Source: Oleiagrimonas citrea (lineage in GTDB: Bacteria; Pseudomonadota; Gammaproteobacteria; Xanthomonadales; Rhodanobacteraceae). Taken from it: DNA of 64,000 bases. A program made the translations under genes and the position numbers. Each line of letters begins with the position of its first letter. The first letter of the stretch is position 1. The notes beneath the pieces were generated by a model. It ran no database searches and was not told the DNA's origin. It saw only the letters and a program-made list of their open reading frames with translations. The DNA lies in assembly GCF_012395255.1 (NCBI RefSeq), contig NZ_JAAZQD010000003.1:248001-312000 (forward strand), read 5' to 3'. Below, in pieces: positions 42,722 through 52,519 of the stretch.

Positions 42722-45700
42722 TCAATGCTTCATGCAGCTGCCGCTTGCAGCTTTGGCGAAAGGATCCATCGACTGATTCAGGCAGCGCCGGGCCTCGCTG
42801 GGCGTCTCCGACGACGGCTGCACGGTCAGATGCACCGTGGTGGGTTTGCCTGGCGCGTAAATGCTGTTCTGCAGCAGCGGGTTCAGGGGCAGTGCAAAGC
42901 TGTCGATACCGACGCGACCGTAGGAAGCGCTCGACGCGAACGAGATCGAGGATGCGCTGCCCGGCACGCTCGACATGAGGATCGCGCCGGTTCCCTTGGC
43001 CAGGGTGGGCAGGATGTAGTTGCCGAGCAGGGTGCCGCTGTCGGCCAGGAAATCGGTCGAAGCGAGTGTGGCCGATACGCCGATGCCGCTGCCGGGTCCG
43101 GCATCGGCATAGGTGCCGGTCGTCTGATTCACGGTCGCGCCCTGGCCGGACACGAAACCGCTGAGCAGGAAGTTCGACGCATTCAGGCGTGCACTCGTCG
43201 TGCCGTCGTATGACTTGGTCGGGTTTCCGGTGAGCGTCACGGTGAGCGGACGAGCCGTGATGTCGGCGGTAGTGACGATGCCGGTCACGGTGTAGTCGGC
43301 GGAGGAGCTGCCCGACAGAGACAAGCCCGAGATCGTGACGGACTTTCCGGTCCCGGCATTGGCGTCAGCGAAGTTCGCCGTGCCGCCGCTGGTCACCAGA
43401 TTGACGGAATCGCCGGCGACGACACCGGAAAGCGAGCCGAAGCTGCCGATGGTCGCGGCGGCGGTGCCGTCGTAGACCTTGTTGTCGACGGTCAGACCGG
43501 AGAGCGTCAGCGCTTTGGGATCGATGGTCAGCGCGCCGCCGACGTACGTGATGCGGTAGCCCTGCTGGTCGGACCACAAATCCGGATTGTAGCTGCCGAC
43601 ATGGACCGCGCCGGCGTACGCATCGCCGAGGCCGAACAGATGACCGGAGGTGTCCGCGCCCGTCACCGAGTAGGTCGGGTTGAGCAGACCGAAGGTGCCG
43701 CCGGTGTAGGTCTGGTGCTGATCCGGAGCGGTCACCGTGAGCGGGGTGAGGAACACGTTGAGCAGCGGCATGGTGTGGCCCTCATAGATCACCCACACCG
43801 GCGACGAGCTGAAGTCGAATCCGGTGAAGCTGGCTTGCTGCAGCATCTGCGTGCTGGTCAGTCCGGTGGTGCCACTGGTGGTGGCGCCCGAATAGGCGGC
43901 ACCGATACCGGCGGTAGCGCCGGAGGTGTCGGTGTCCCAGTAACTGGTGCTGACTGTGCCGGAATTCTGTCCCACCAGCGCACCGACGTCGCCGGCGCCG
44001 CTGACGCTGCCGGTGGCGTAGCTGTTGCTCGTGGTGCTGCCGATCAGCATCGAGCCGACCAGTCCACCGATGGCGGTGGAGGCGACGCCACTGTTCAGGC
44101 CGGCCACGCTGTCGGTGGCGTAGCTGTCCTTGATGGTGCCGCTGCTCTGTCCCACCAGTCCGCCGGCGCCATGCTGGGCCACGGCCACGCTGCCGCCAAT
44201 GGCGTAGTCATATTCCACTGTGCCGTCACTGCGACCGACCAGAGCGCCGACCAAGCCCAAGCCGTTGATGCTGCTGTTCAGCAGACCGACATCCCGCAAG
44301 GTGCCGCTGGAGTAGCCGAACAGACCCACGTAGTAGGTGCCTGGCCGGTTGACGGTGAGGCTGGAGATGGAGTGCCCCAATCCGTCGAAAATGCCGGTGA
44401 AGTGCGTAGTGGAATCACCAATAGGCACGAAGCCCGCGCCACTGTTCCAGGTGGAAGTGCCCGAGGCGTCGATATTGTTGCCCAGCACGTAGTCGAGGCC
44501 CAGCCCGGTGCTGTTCATGTTCTGCAACTGGGTGAGGCCGGTAATCACCTTGTACTGCGCGGGCGTGGCGCTGGTGTCCGTACCCAGGATCACCGAACCG
44601 CTGTAGGTGTCGAAACTTGCGTTGCTCAGCAGGTAAGGCGTGGTCTGGTTGCCGGCGTTGGCCCACATGCTGCTGTTGAAGCCCGAGGGTAGTGCGGCAG
44701 ACAACTGCGCGGTCGTCAGGCCGCCACCGCCGGTGACGGTGGCGGCGTTGTTGCCGATACCGGTGGCGAGGCCGGTGCTGGTGTCCCAGTAGCCGTTGGT
44801 GATGACCGCGCCGTTCGAATTGCTTCCGACCAGCCTGCCGAAGTGGTTGGTGCCGCTGACGCTGCCGGTGGCATAGGCGTTAGTGATCGTGGAGTCCGCT
44901 GTATTGGAACCCACCAGTCCACCGACCTCATGGGTGCCGACGACGTTGCCGGTGGCGTAGACATCGCTGATCGTGGAGCTATTGGAATTGAGTCCGACCA
45001 GCCCGCCGATCTGCCACTTGCCGGTGACGTTGCCGGTGGCATAGGCGTTGTTGATCGCGCCATTGGAGTTATAGCCGACCAGCCCGCCAATGTCCTGTTC
45101 GTAGTTGCCGGAGCCGGTGACGTTGCCGGTGGCATAGACGTTGCTGATCGAGCCATTGGTGTTCAAGCCGACCAAGCCGCCCACAAGGGAATTGCCGGTG
45201 ACGCTGCTGGTCGCGTAGGCATCGGTGATGGTGCCGAGATTTGCGCCGGCCAGTGCGCCCACACAGTAGGAGCCGGTGACATTGCCACCGGTGACACCGA
45301 TATTGCGCACCACGCCGCCGCTGCCCACCACGCCGAACAGGCCCACATAGCTGGCGGACGGCCGGTTGATGGTGAGGTTGCTGACGGTGAAGCCCAGGCC
45401 TTCGAACACGCCTGTGAACGCATTGGTGAAGTAGTTGTTGCCGAACGGTACGAAGCCGGCGCCGCCGTTCCAGTTTGCCGTGGCTGAGGCGTCGATGGTG
45501 TTGCCCAGCACGTAGTTGAGGCCAAGGCCGGTGCTGTTGATGTTTTGCAGCTGAGTGAGGTTGAGAATGACGTTGTAGTAGGTCGGCGTGGCGCTGGCGT
45601 CCGTGCCCAGGGTCACGTGGCCGCTCACGCTGGGCAGGCTGGCGTTGGCCAGCAGATACGGTGTGGTCTGGTTGCCGGCGTTGTCCCAGTTGCTGGAGGC

Positions 45701-48274
45701 GAAGCCCGAGGGCAGGGCTGCGGCCAACTGCGCGGTGGTCAGGCCACCTCCGCCCGTCGCTGTGCCAGTGAGGTACCCGTAGCCGGCATTGGTGCCCTTG
45801 CCGGTGGTGGTGGTGTCCCAGTAGCCGTTGGTGATGGTGCCGAAAAGAGCGTCTTTTCTTCCGACCAGCCCGCCGACGTCGCTGCTGCCGCTGACCTTGC
45901 CGGTAGCGTAGACATTGCTCACCGTGCTGGCATACACGTATCCCAGCAGCCCGCCGACGATGGATCCGCCGCTGACGTCGCCGGTGGCGTAGGCGTTGCT
46001 GATCGACCCATTGCTGCTGTATCCGATCAGGCCACCGATTCGGATGCCGTTGCCGCTGACGTTGCCGCTGGCGTAGACGTTGCTGATCTTGGAGCTGGAT
46101 CCAAGGTTGAGTCCGATCAGGCCGCCGACTTCAGAGTCGCCAACGACGTTGCCGGTGGCATAGGCATTGCTGATCGTGCCGGTGTTCTGGCCGACCAGCC
46201 CGCCGGTGTTGGTAGTGCCGTTGACGTTGCCGGTGGCGTAAGCGTTGCTAATGGTGCCGCTGTTGACGCCGACCAGTCCGCCGGCGCTGTCGTTGGTGGA
46301 CGTTGTGCTCACCGTGCCGGTGGCGTAGGCGTTGTCGATGGTTCCGCCGATGGCGTACCCGACCAGTCCGCCGGCATAACGGATGCCGGTGACGCTGCCG
46401 CCGACCATGCCGATGTTGCGGATCGAGCTGTTGCTCGTGTAGCCGAACAAGCTCGCCGCGAACGCCAGATGGGCACGGGTGGTCAGGTTGCTGATGGTGT
46501 GGCCCAGGCCATCGAACCTGCCGGTGAAGGTGGAGCCGCCGCTGCCGTCGCCGATGGGGTCGAAGCCGTAGTAGCCGCCAAAGCCATCGGGGTTCCAGTT
46601 TGCCGTGGTCGAGGCATCGATGTCGGCGCCCAGGACGTAGTTGGCGCTCATGCTGCCGCCGGTCACCCCTTGCAGGGTCATGGTGCTGGGCGTGGTGCTG
46701 GCATCGCCCGCGGTGCCCAGGCTGGTGATGATGGTGTAGCCGATCGTGCTGCCAGACGTACCCATCTTGATGGAGAAGCTGCCCGTGTTGGCCAGGTTGA
46801 TCGGCGCATGGACGATGTAGTCGGATGCCACGCTGTTGATGACGCCGCTGGCCGAGCCCTGGCCGTACTCCAGCGCCAGTCCGGCGGTGCCCGAGCCGTT
46901 CATCGCGGTGTTGACGACGATGTCGCGGTAGGCGTTCAGCGTGAGTGTGTTGGCGCTCCAGGCAACCGTGTCGTTGACGAAGATGTCGCCGTTGCCGGCG
47001 GTGCCGCCGGTGGTGGACTGGATGGTGACGTTGCCGCCGCCCAGCGCGGTCGATAGCGCCGCGCCGGTCATGTCGCCGCCGGATGCGGCGATGGTGAAGT
47101 CCTGCGGGTCGATCAGCCAGTGGCCGTCGGCGCCGGATGCGGCGTGGGAGGTGACGGTGGCGTCGCCGGCGATCTTGACGTGGGTGCCGGAGGTCTCGAT
47201 GAATCCGCCGTCGCCTCCATTCGGGGCGGAGGCATCCAGAGTGCCTCCGACCTGCACGGTACCGCTGTCACCGCCCAGCAGTTCGATGGTGCCGTCGTGA
47301 TCGGTCACCGTCTGTGCCTGGATCTGCCCGCTGTTGTTCACCACCGTCTGCAGCAGTGCGTCCCGCGCCTTGGCGCTCAGGATCACTTTGCCGCCGTCGG
47401 CGCGGATCAGGCCGCCGTTGTGGGCCAGTGCATTCAGTGCCGCGCCGCTGACTTCGAAGTTCAGCAGGTGGTTGCCCGTTAGGGTCAGCGAGACGCGATC
47501 GCCGGCACCGAGCGCCGCAGCGCCACCCGGCGTGACGATGCTGCCGTGGTTGCTGACGTTGGCGCCGAGCAGGGCGACATAGCCGCCATCGTGGGCGCGA
47601 AGACGGCCGTCATTGCGCACGCCAGCCGTGCTGGCGCCCGTGAAGTGGTAGTTGCCCGAGAGGAAATCCTGATTGGCGATGTCCAGCGTGGACGCCACGA
47701 TGCCGCCCACGTCGACGCTTGTACCGGGAGCGAAATAGATGCCATTGGGATTGACCAGGAATACCTGGCCGTTGGCGTCGAGGTGTCCGTAGATCGCGCT
47801 CGGGTCGCTGCCGAGCACGCGGTTCAGCGCGACGCTGGAGCTGCCCGGTTGATCGAAGCGGACGGTGTAGCCCGACCCGATGTCGAAGGATTGCCAGTCG
47901 ATGATGGCGTTCTGGCTGGTTTGGTGGACGGTGAGGGTGTCGTTGTTCTGTGTGATTGCCGCCTGTCCGCCGACGACCTGTCCGCCGACGGGCAGCGGCG
48001 TGGCGGGTGCTGCAAGGGCCGGTTGAGTCGCGGGCGTTGTGCTCGGCGACGTGCTGCTCAGGTTCGGGAGAAGCTGTTGGGACAGCGGTGGCCGCGCCAG
48101 GGACAGCGCCGGGGCAAGCCCGAGGGCCGCCAGCAGGGCGGAGCGGAGCGGGCGGATGCGCACGCGCCGTTCGCCGCGTCGCACGATACCTCCGTGCTTG
48201 CCGCGGGCGATTTCGCTCACCGCGACCAGCATGCCGAGGGTGTGATTCCAGACCAGTCGATAGATGTGATTCAT
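42722..48274 (-). CDS. TpsA filamentous-haemagglutinin-type adhesin with GLUG and YDG/MBG repeats
   Basis: A 1850-residue exoprotein of the two-partner secretion (type Vb) pathway. It has an extended signal peptide (ESPR) starting MNHIYRLVWNHTLGMLVAVSE, then a second hydrophobic segment. The TPS secretion domain is at about residues 75-330, with NPNGIYFAPGTSVDVGGIVAST. Three large modules follow (about 530-1490), each opening with VLGxxIDAS...WN and FTGxFDGLGH and filled with GLUG units of the NAYATGNVxG...GGLVG type. The C-terminal third has MBG/YDG domains (NKVYDGTAAATI, KSYDGTTSARLN). The last 22 residues contain two cysteines 15 apart. I see no CDI-type toxin domain or VENN motif. The TpsB gene is 19 bp upstream. 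Confidence 0.93.
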   Translation of the reverse strand: MNHIYRLVWNHTLGMLVAVSEIARGKHGGIVRRGERRVRIRPLRSALLAALGLAPALSLARPPLSQQLLPNLSSTSPSTTPATQPALAAPATPLPVGGQVVGGQAAITQNNDTLTVHQTSQNAIIDWQSFDIGSGYTVRFDQPGSSSVALNRVLGSDPSAIYGHLDANGQVFLVNPNGIYFAPGTSVDVGGIVASTLDIANQDFLSGNYHFTGASTAGVRNDGRLRAHDGGYVALLGANVSNHGSIVTPGGAAALGAGDRVSLTLTGNHLLNFEVSGAALNALAHNGGLIRADGGKVILSAKARDALLQTVVNNSGQIQAQTVTDHDGTIELLGGDSGTVQVGGTLDASAPNGGDGGFIETSGTHVKIAGDATVTSHAASGADGHWLIDPQDFTIAASGGDMTGAALSTALGGGNVTIQSTTGGTAGNGDIFVNDTVAWSANTLTLNAYRDIVVNTAMNGSGTAGLALEYGQGSASGVINSVASDYIVHAPINLANTGSFSIKMGTSGSTIGYTIITSLGTAGDASTTPSTMTLQGVTGGSMSANYVLGADIDASTTANWNPDGFGGYYGFDPIGDGSGGSTFTGRFDGLGHTISNLTTRAHLAFAASLFGYTSNSSIRNIGMVGGSVTGIRYAGGLVGYAIGGTIDNAYATGTVSTTSTNDSAGGLVGVNSGTISNAYATGNVNGTTNTGGLVGQNTGTISNAYATGNVVGDSEVGGLIGLNLGSSSKISNVYASGNVSGNGIRIGGLIGYSSNGSISNAYATGDVSGGSIVGGLLGYVYASTVSNVYATGKVSGSSDVGGLVGRKDALFGTITNGYWDTTTTGKGTNAGYGYLTGTATGGGGLTTAQLAAALPSGFASSNWDNAGNQTTPYLLANASLPSVSGHVTLGTDASATPTYYNVILNLTQLQNINSTGLGLNYVLGNTIDASATANWNGGAGFVPFGNNYFTNAFTGVFEGLGFTVSNLTINRPSASYVGLFGVVGSGGVVRNIGVTGGNVTGSYCVGALAGANLGTITDAYATSSVTGNSLVGGLVGLNTNGSISNVYATGNVTGSGNYEQDIGGLVGYNSNGAINNAYATGNVTGKWQIGGLVGLNSNSSTISDVYATGNVVGTHEVGGLVGSNTADSTITNAYATGSVSGTNHFGRLVGSNSNGAVITNGYWDTSTGLATGIGNNAATVTGGGGLTTAQLSAALPSGFNSSMWANAGNQTTPYLLSNASFDTYSGSVILGTDTSATPAQYKVITGLTQLQNMNSTGLGLDYVLGNNIDASGTSTWNSGAGFVPIGDSTTHFTGIFDGLGHSISSLTVNRPGTYYVGLFGYSSGTLRDVGLLNSSINGLGLVGALVGRSDGTVEYDYAIGGSVAVAQHGAGGLVGQSSGTIKDSYATDSVAGLNSGVASTAIGGLVGSMLIGSTTSNSYATGSVSGAGDVGALVGQNSGTVSTSYWDTDTSGATAGIGAAYSGATTSGTTGLTSTQMLQQASFTGFDFSSSPVWVIYEGHTMPLLNVFLTPLTVTAPDQHQTYTGGTFGLLNPTYSVTGADTSGHLFGLGDAYAGAVHVGSYNPDLWSDQQGYRITYVGGALTIDPKALTLSGLTVDNKVYDGTAAATIGSFGSLSGVVAGDSVNLVTSGGTANFADANAGTGKSVTISGLSLSGSSSADYTVTGIVTTADITARPLTVTLTGNPTKSYDGTTSARLNASNFLLSGFVSGQGATVNQTTGTYADAGPGSGIGVSATLASTDFLADSGTLLGNYILPTLAKGTGAILMSSVPGSASSISFASSASYGRVGIDSFALPLNPLLQNSIYAPGKPTTVHLTVQPSSETPSEARRCLNQSMDPFAKAASGSCMKH
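43800..46680 (-). repeat. Three tandem GLUG modules within the adhesin gene
   Basis: Approximate modules: 45620-46680, 44590-45619 and 43800-44589. The first two end with the same linker GGGGLTTAQL-AALPSGF...NAGNQTTPYLL, and all contain FTGxFDGLGH-type openings. Inside are about 16-18 copies of a roughly 22-28-residue GLUG unit. Likely function is a long beta-helical stalk. The repeats make length variation between strains and assembly errors plausible. Confidence 0.75.
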
Positions 48275-48293
48275 GGATCGTTGCCTCGGATGT

Positions 48294-49958
48294 TTACAGG
48301 TCGATGCTCACGCGGCCCCAGAACTCGCCATCGGTACGGGTGCCGTCCGGGGTGCGTGTGTTGCCCAGGCCGTGGACGTAGGTCAGGCTGGCCTGGACGC
48401 GGCGTTCGAAGCGGTAATCCAGCCCCAGGCCGGCACCGCTCAGATGCGTGGACTGCGGTGAGCCGGAGGCCGAGCCGCGACGCCAGGCCTTGCCGGACTG
48501 CAACAGAAAGCTTCCACTCAGGTGCTGTGCGCCGACATCGAGCAGGGCGTGGGCCAGTCGCACGTCGAGCAGCACGCCGGCATCGCCGCCACCGGCGCTG
48601 ACCGGTGCGCTCATGACGGCATACGGCCCGCCCAGGTAGAACTGCTGGCTGCCATCGAGCGGGTGGCTGGCCAGCTGGGCTTCGATGCCCGCGTTCAGCG
48701 TCCAGTGGGCCGGCAACTTCTGACTGCGCAGCGCTTGCAACTGGGCAACCCAGAAGGCACCACCGGCTTGCGGTCCGGAGCTGTCGGTCAGGCGGGCATC
48801 GGCGTTGTCCAGAGACAGATTGCCGTGGCTGATACTCAGGCCGCCGGAGGTGTTGCCGTGGGCATCGGCGCGCACGCCGCTCAGGCTCAGGCGGGTCATG
48901 CGGATGTGCGAGTGGCCGAGAGTGGATGCGGTGGCGTTATTCTGGTCGAAACCGTTGCGAAGCAGGTCCAGTCGAACCTGCAGCAGGCGTCCGGGGCGAA
49001 GGATCAGCGGGTAGTCCAGATCCACGCCAGCCTGGTTGACGCGTCCGCGGATGCCGAGTGCGGCAAAGTCGCCGCCCAGGCGATACAGCGTGCGCGAGCC
49101 GTAGACGCCGGCGCGCAGACCGTTGCGCAGATCGGGCGAAGTGAAGTTGAAGCCCCCGGCATGCAGCAAGCCGCCAGCGGAGGTCAAAGCATTGAAGGCG
49201 AGCTGCGCGCCGTGTCCGAAGGGATTGTCCAGATTCAGGTTGACGCCGCCGCGTGCGCGACCGGTGCTGGCGTTGCCGTAGTTGTCGGCGAACAGCTGGG
49301 TATGCAGCACCGGGGTGCTGTCCAGCTTGACTTGCAGGCTGCTGGTGGCCGGCTGCGCGCCGGGCACCAGGGTGCCGGCCACACGCACGCCGGGCGTGCG
49401 GTTGAGCAGCAGCAGACCGCGGTCGAGGTTGTCGTCGGTGATGGTCTGTCCGGAACGCAGGTCGAGCGTGCGGCGCGCCTGCGGCGAGGACAGGCGGGAT
49501 GCATTGTCGATGCGGATGCGATCGAAGCGTGGCTCGATCACAACCACGCGCACGACACCGTTGCGGATGCTCTGGGCTGGCACGTAGGCATGTGCCAGCG
49601 GATACCCGCGCGCGCGATACAGATCGGTGATGCGCTGTGCGGCCTGCTGCAGATCGCCAAGGGTGACGGTGCGGCCATCGAGACTGCGCACCAGCGGTTG
49701 CAGGTCAGGAGTGGCAATGAGGGTATTGCCCTGGATCTGCACCTGATGGACCGGGATCGGCGTGGCGGAAGCCGCGCTCTGCTGTGCGGGCGCGGGCAGC
49801 TCGATCACCGACTGCGGTGCAGTGGGAAGCGAAGGCGGTGGAGTGGTCTGCTTGAGCACGGTGCCCGCGGGTGGCGCGGTCTGTGCCTGGAGAGCCGTGC
49901 TCATGCTCAGGGCCAGCAGTGTGGGCACAAGCAGGCCGGTCAAACGGGTGGCGGTCAT
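48294..49958 (-). CDS. TpsB outer-membrane transporter (ShlB/FhaC/HecB family)
   Basis: A 554-residue Omp85-superfamily pore predicted to secrete the adjacent adhesin. The signal peptide ends near STALQAQ. A Pro-rich linker and a POTRA domain (VHQVQIQGNTLIATPDLQPLVRSL...GYPLAHAYVP) precede a second POTRA-like part (GVVRVVVIEPRFDRIRI). A 16-strand barrel ends EFWGRVSIDL. ATG at 49958 has AGGGA upstream. It is the first gene of the operon with tpsA 19 bp downstream. The 263 bp upstream (49959-50221) must hold the promoter, but I see no convincing sigma-70 match. Confidence 0.93.
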   Translation of the reverse strand: MTATRLTGLLVPTLLALSMSTALQAQTAPPAGTVLKQTTPPPSLPTAPQSVIELPAPAQQSAASATPIPVHQVQIQGNTLIATPDLQPLVRSLDGRTVTLGDLQQAAQRITDLYRARGYPLAHAYVPAQSIRNGVVRVVVIEPRFDRIRIDNASRLSSPQARRTLDLRSGQTITDDNLDRGLLLLNRTPGVRVAGTLVPGAQPATSSLQVKLDSTPVLHTQLFADNYGNASTGRARGGVNLNLDNPFGHGAQLAFNALTSAGGLLHAGGFNFTSPDLRNGLRAGVYGSRTLYRLGGDFAALGIRGRVNQAGVDLDYPLILRPGRLLQVRLDLLRNGFDQNNATASTLGHSHIRMTRLSLSGVRADAHGNTSGGLSISHGNLSLDNADARLTDSSGPQAGGAFWVAQLQALRSQKLPAHWTLNAGIEAQLASHPLDGSQQFYLGGPYAVMSAPVSAGGGDAGVLLDVRLAHALLDVGAQHLSGSFLLQSGKAWRRGSASGSPQSTHLSGAGLGLDYRFERRVQASLTYVHGLGNTRTPDGTRTDGEFWGRVSIDL

Positions 49959-50221
49959 CTTCGATGGTCCCTGTTCCAGAGCGAGCGCTGGAAGGGACCG
50001 TGTTGTCAGATCCGGACACACGCATAGGCCGCCTGCACCGGACGGAACCGATGAAAGCGCATGGTGAGTCCGTTATCCACCCCTTCCTCGAAGTGAAGAG
50101 GATAGCAAAACGCATGTGCGCCGTTGCAGGCTTCTTCGCCCCGGTCGTTCGTGGTCTGCCCGCGGCGGGAAAACGCACTGACTCACGAGGCGGCGATGGA
50201 GGACTTGAATAGTGGCGAAGG

Positions 50222-51322
50222 TCAGCGCAGCGACAACTTCGGAAATGGCAGACCGAGCGACGCCCAGGCCCGGGCCACGGCGTCCACTGCGGCATCGCCT
50301 CTGGCGATCCAGTCCGGGTGTTGCGCGGCCTTGTCGTGGACATGTACGGGTTCAGGGGCACCGCCGTCGCTGCTCCATGCCGCACGGTAGTCACGCACCA
50401 CCGTCTCCAGCTCGGATTTGCCGTACGGCACGATGCGTATTTCATTGCGGTCGCCGAGGAACAGCCCGGAACCGGCCATGCGCAGGTGGAACTGGCTCCA
50501 GCTGGTCAAGACGGCATCGATGTAGGGCATTCGGGCGATTTCCTGCGCGCTGTGGCCCAGGTGCATGAGGTCGTTGATGACCCAGTGCTCGATGGCGCTG
50601 CGCGGCGCGGCCATCGGGAACAGGCCATCCGCGGGAAGTCCGCCGCCCTTTTCGTAGATGGAGATACAGGCCGGAACCGGGTGACGCACCGTCATAATGT
50701 AGTCGGCGCGCCCCTGGCCGAGCAGCATCTTGAAGCTGCCGGCCCAGGCAACCATCTTGTGCATCTTCTTCGGGACCAGCCAGAGACCGTCCTCGCGCTT
50801 TGCGGTCCGACGCTGGTAATACAGATGCGCAATTACCAGGAATTCGGCGACCTCGAAGACCGAGTGCTGCAGATGGTAGTAGGGGCGGTCGCCGGCCCAG
50901 TCGTACCAGGTTTCACGAAGGTCCGGGAAACCGTCGTGCGCGAGCGCTTCGGAGACATGGGTGTGTTCCAGTCCGATCGTGCGCAGCAGCTCCTTGGTCA
51001 GGTAACTGCCGCCGCTGCGCGGGTAGCCGATGACGAAGGCGAATCGGGTGTCCTTGAGGTAGTCACGCACTAGCGGGTAGTTGCCCGACAGCAGGGCGAT
51101 GGCGATCTGCAGCGTGTCGTTAACGGCGCGCTTGCTCAGTGGCGTCTGCAGCAGGGACTCGTCGAAATCCGGCAGTGCAGCGGGGGTGGCCAGGAAATCC
51201 TCGGTCTGGTTGGCCCAGTCGTAGGAGCCGTCGGTCCAGTCGGCGTAGCGCTCGTTCATGTCCGCCAGGATGCCGATGAAGGCGGGCGAGGGCTGGAAGC
51301 GCAGCTGGATGTCGAAGTGCAT
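50222..51322 (-). CDS. PAPS-dependent sulfotransferase-family protein
   Basis: A 366-residue cytoplasmic protein. The 5'-phosphosulfate loop is seen in FVIGYPRSGGSYLTKELL (about residue 100) and the 3'-phosphate region in IMTVRHPVPACISIY. Catalytic or acceptor assignment is not possible by eye. It lies upstream of the TPS operon on the same strand, 263 bp away, and downstream of murB. The acceptor is unknown. Modification of a cell-surface product is only one option. Confidence 0.78.
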   Translation of the reverse strand: MHFDIQLRFQPSPAFIGILADMNERYADWTDGSYDWANQTEDFLATPAALPDFDESLLQTPLSKRAVNDTLQIAIALLSGNYPLVRDYLKDTRFAFVIGYPRSGGSYLTKELLRTIGLEHTHVSEALAHDGFPDLRETWYDWAGDRPYYHLQHSVFEVAEFLVIAHLYYQRRTAKREDGLWLVPKKMHKMVAWAGSFKMLLGQGRADYIMTVRHPVPACISIYEKGGGLPADGLFPMAAPRSAIEHWVINDLMHLGHSAQEIARMPYIDAVLTSWSQFHLRMAGSGLFLGDRNEIRIVPYGKSELETVVRDYRAAWSSDGGAPEPVHVHDKAAQHPDWIARGDAAVDAVARAWASLGLPFPKLSLR

Positions 51323-51446
51323 GGGCGGGTTCCGGCGGGAGAGGCGCAGCGTTGTGCATCGGTCATGACGTGTCGGGTACACATGCCGCCACGCATGCTA
51401 CCCGAGCCGGCGCGTCCGCATCAGCCCAATCCCCGGGCCTGGATGG

Positions 51447-52511
51447 TCATGTGTCGATGGATGCGCCGATGACCTTCGGCTCGGGATGCAGCAGGATGCC
51501 GAAGCGTTCCTCCACGCCACGGCGGACCTTCTGCGCCAGCGCCCACAGCTGATCGCCGCGCGCGCGGCCATGGTTGACGAGCACCAGGGCATGCCGGTTC
51601 GAGATGCCCGCATCTTCTTCGCGCAAGCCCTTGAAACCGCAGGATTCAATCAGCCATGCGGCCGACAGCTTCACGGCGTCGTCGGCAATCGGCCACTGCG
51701 GCATGTCGGGATGGTCACGCTTGAGCGCCGCGGCGGTTTCGGTATCCACCTGCGGGTTCTTGAAGAAGCTGCCGGCGTTGCCGATGACGGCCGGGTCGGG
51801 CAGCTTGCGGGTGCGCAGATGCACCACCGCTTCGGCGACGTGGAACGGCGTGGGCGTGACGATGCCCATGCGCTTGAGCTGATCGCCGATGCCGGCGTAG
51901 TCGAGTCGCAGTTCGCGCTTGCGCGGCAGGGCGAAGCGGACGGCGGTGACGATGTAGCGGTCCGGCTCGCGTTTGAACAGCGAGTCGCGATAGGCGAAGG
52001 CGCAGGCGGTCCGGTCCAGCGATACGACCTTCCGGGTGGTGCGGTCCCAGGCTTCCACGGCTTCGATGAATTCGGCTACTTCGACGCCGTAGGCGCCGAT
52101 GTTCTGGATCGGCGCGGCGCCGACCGTGCCCGGGATCAGGATCAGGTTCTCCAGCCCGGCGAAGCCCTGGCTCAGCGACCAGCGCACGAAGTCGTCCCAG
52201 CGCTCGCCGGCGGCGACCGCGATGCGCGCGACGTCGCCGTCTTCCTCCACGTGCACGCCGCGCGTGGCCATCGCCAGCACCGCGCCATGGAAGTCGTCCG
52301 CGAACAGGATGTTGCTGCCTTCGCCGAGCACCAGCAGCGGCGTCGAGGTGATGGCGGGCAGCGCCAGCACGTCGGGCAGGCGCGCGGCATCGGTCAGTTC
52401 CAGCAGCCAGTCGGCGCGCACGTCCACGCGCAGCGTGTTGCGCGATGCCAGCGAAGCGTTCTCGGTGACGCGGTAGCCGCCCATGTCGACGGCGGGGTTC
52501 ATGCTATGCAT
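51447..52511 (-). CDS. murB: UDP-N-acetylenolpyruvoylglucosamine reductase
   Basis: FAD enzyme that makes UDP-N-acetylmuramate for peptidoglycan. The 354 residues fit type I MurB. The FAD site is LVLGEGSNILFADDF, with GLENLILIPGTVGAAPIQNIGAYG. The catalytic Ser lies in AYRDSLFK, and GNAGSFFKNP and FGILLHPEPKVIG follow. The start MHSMNPAVD is preferred over the next Met because AAGGA lies six bases before it. Eight bp after pyrD, so the two are cotranscribed. Confidence 0.95.
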   Translation of the reverse strand: MHSMNPAVDMGGYRVTENASLASRNTLRVDVRADWLLELTDAARLPDVLALPAITSTPLLVLGEGSNILFADDFHGAVLAMATRGVHVEEDGDVARIAVAAGERWDDFVRWSLSQGFAGLENLILIPGTVGAAPIQNIGAYGVEVAEFIEAVEAWDRTTRKVVSLDRTACAFAYRDSLFKREPDRYIVTAVRFALPRKRELRLDYAGIGDQLKRMGIVTPTPFHVAEAVVHLRTRKLPDPAVIGNAGSFFKNPQVDTETAAALKRDHPDMPQWPIADDAVKLSAAWLIESCGFKGLREEDAGISNRHALVLVNHGRARGDQLWALAQKVRRGVEERFGILLHPEPKVIGASIDT

Positions 52512-52519
52512 GGGTGTCC

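Noticed and set aside
42722-43000. Contact-dependent inhibition toxin at the adhesin C terminus
   Set aside because: No VENN-like boundary, no variable toxin domain and no small immunity gene follows; the end is YDG/MBG repeats and a short tail.
45545-47056. Long plus-strand frame inside the adhesin gene, rich in AGGIGVAD repeats
   Set aside because: It is the complement of the GLUG repeats and inherits their periodicity; there is no start signal or independent motif.
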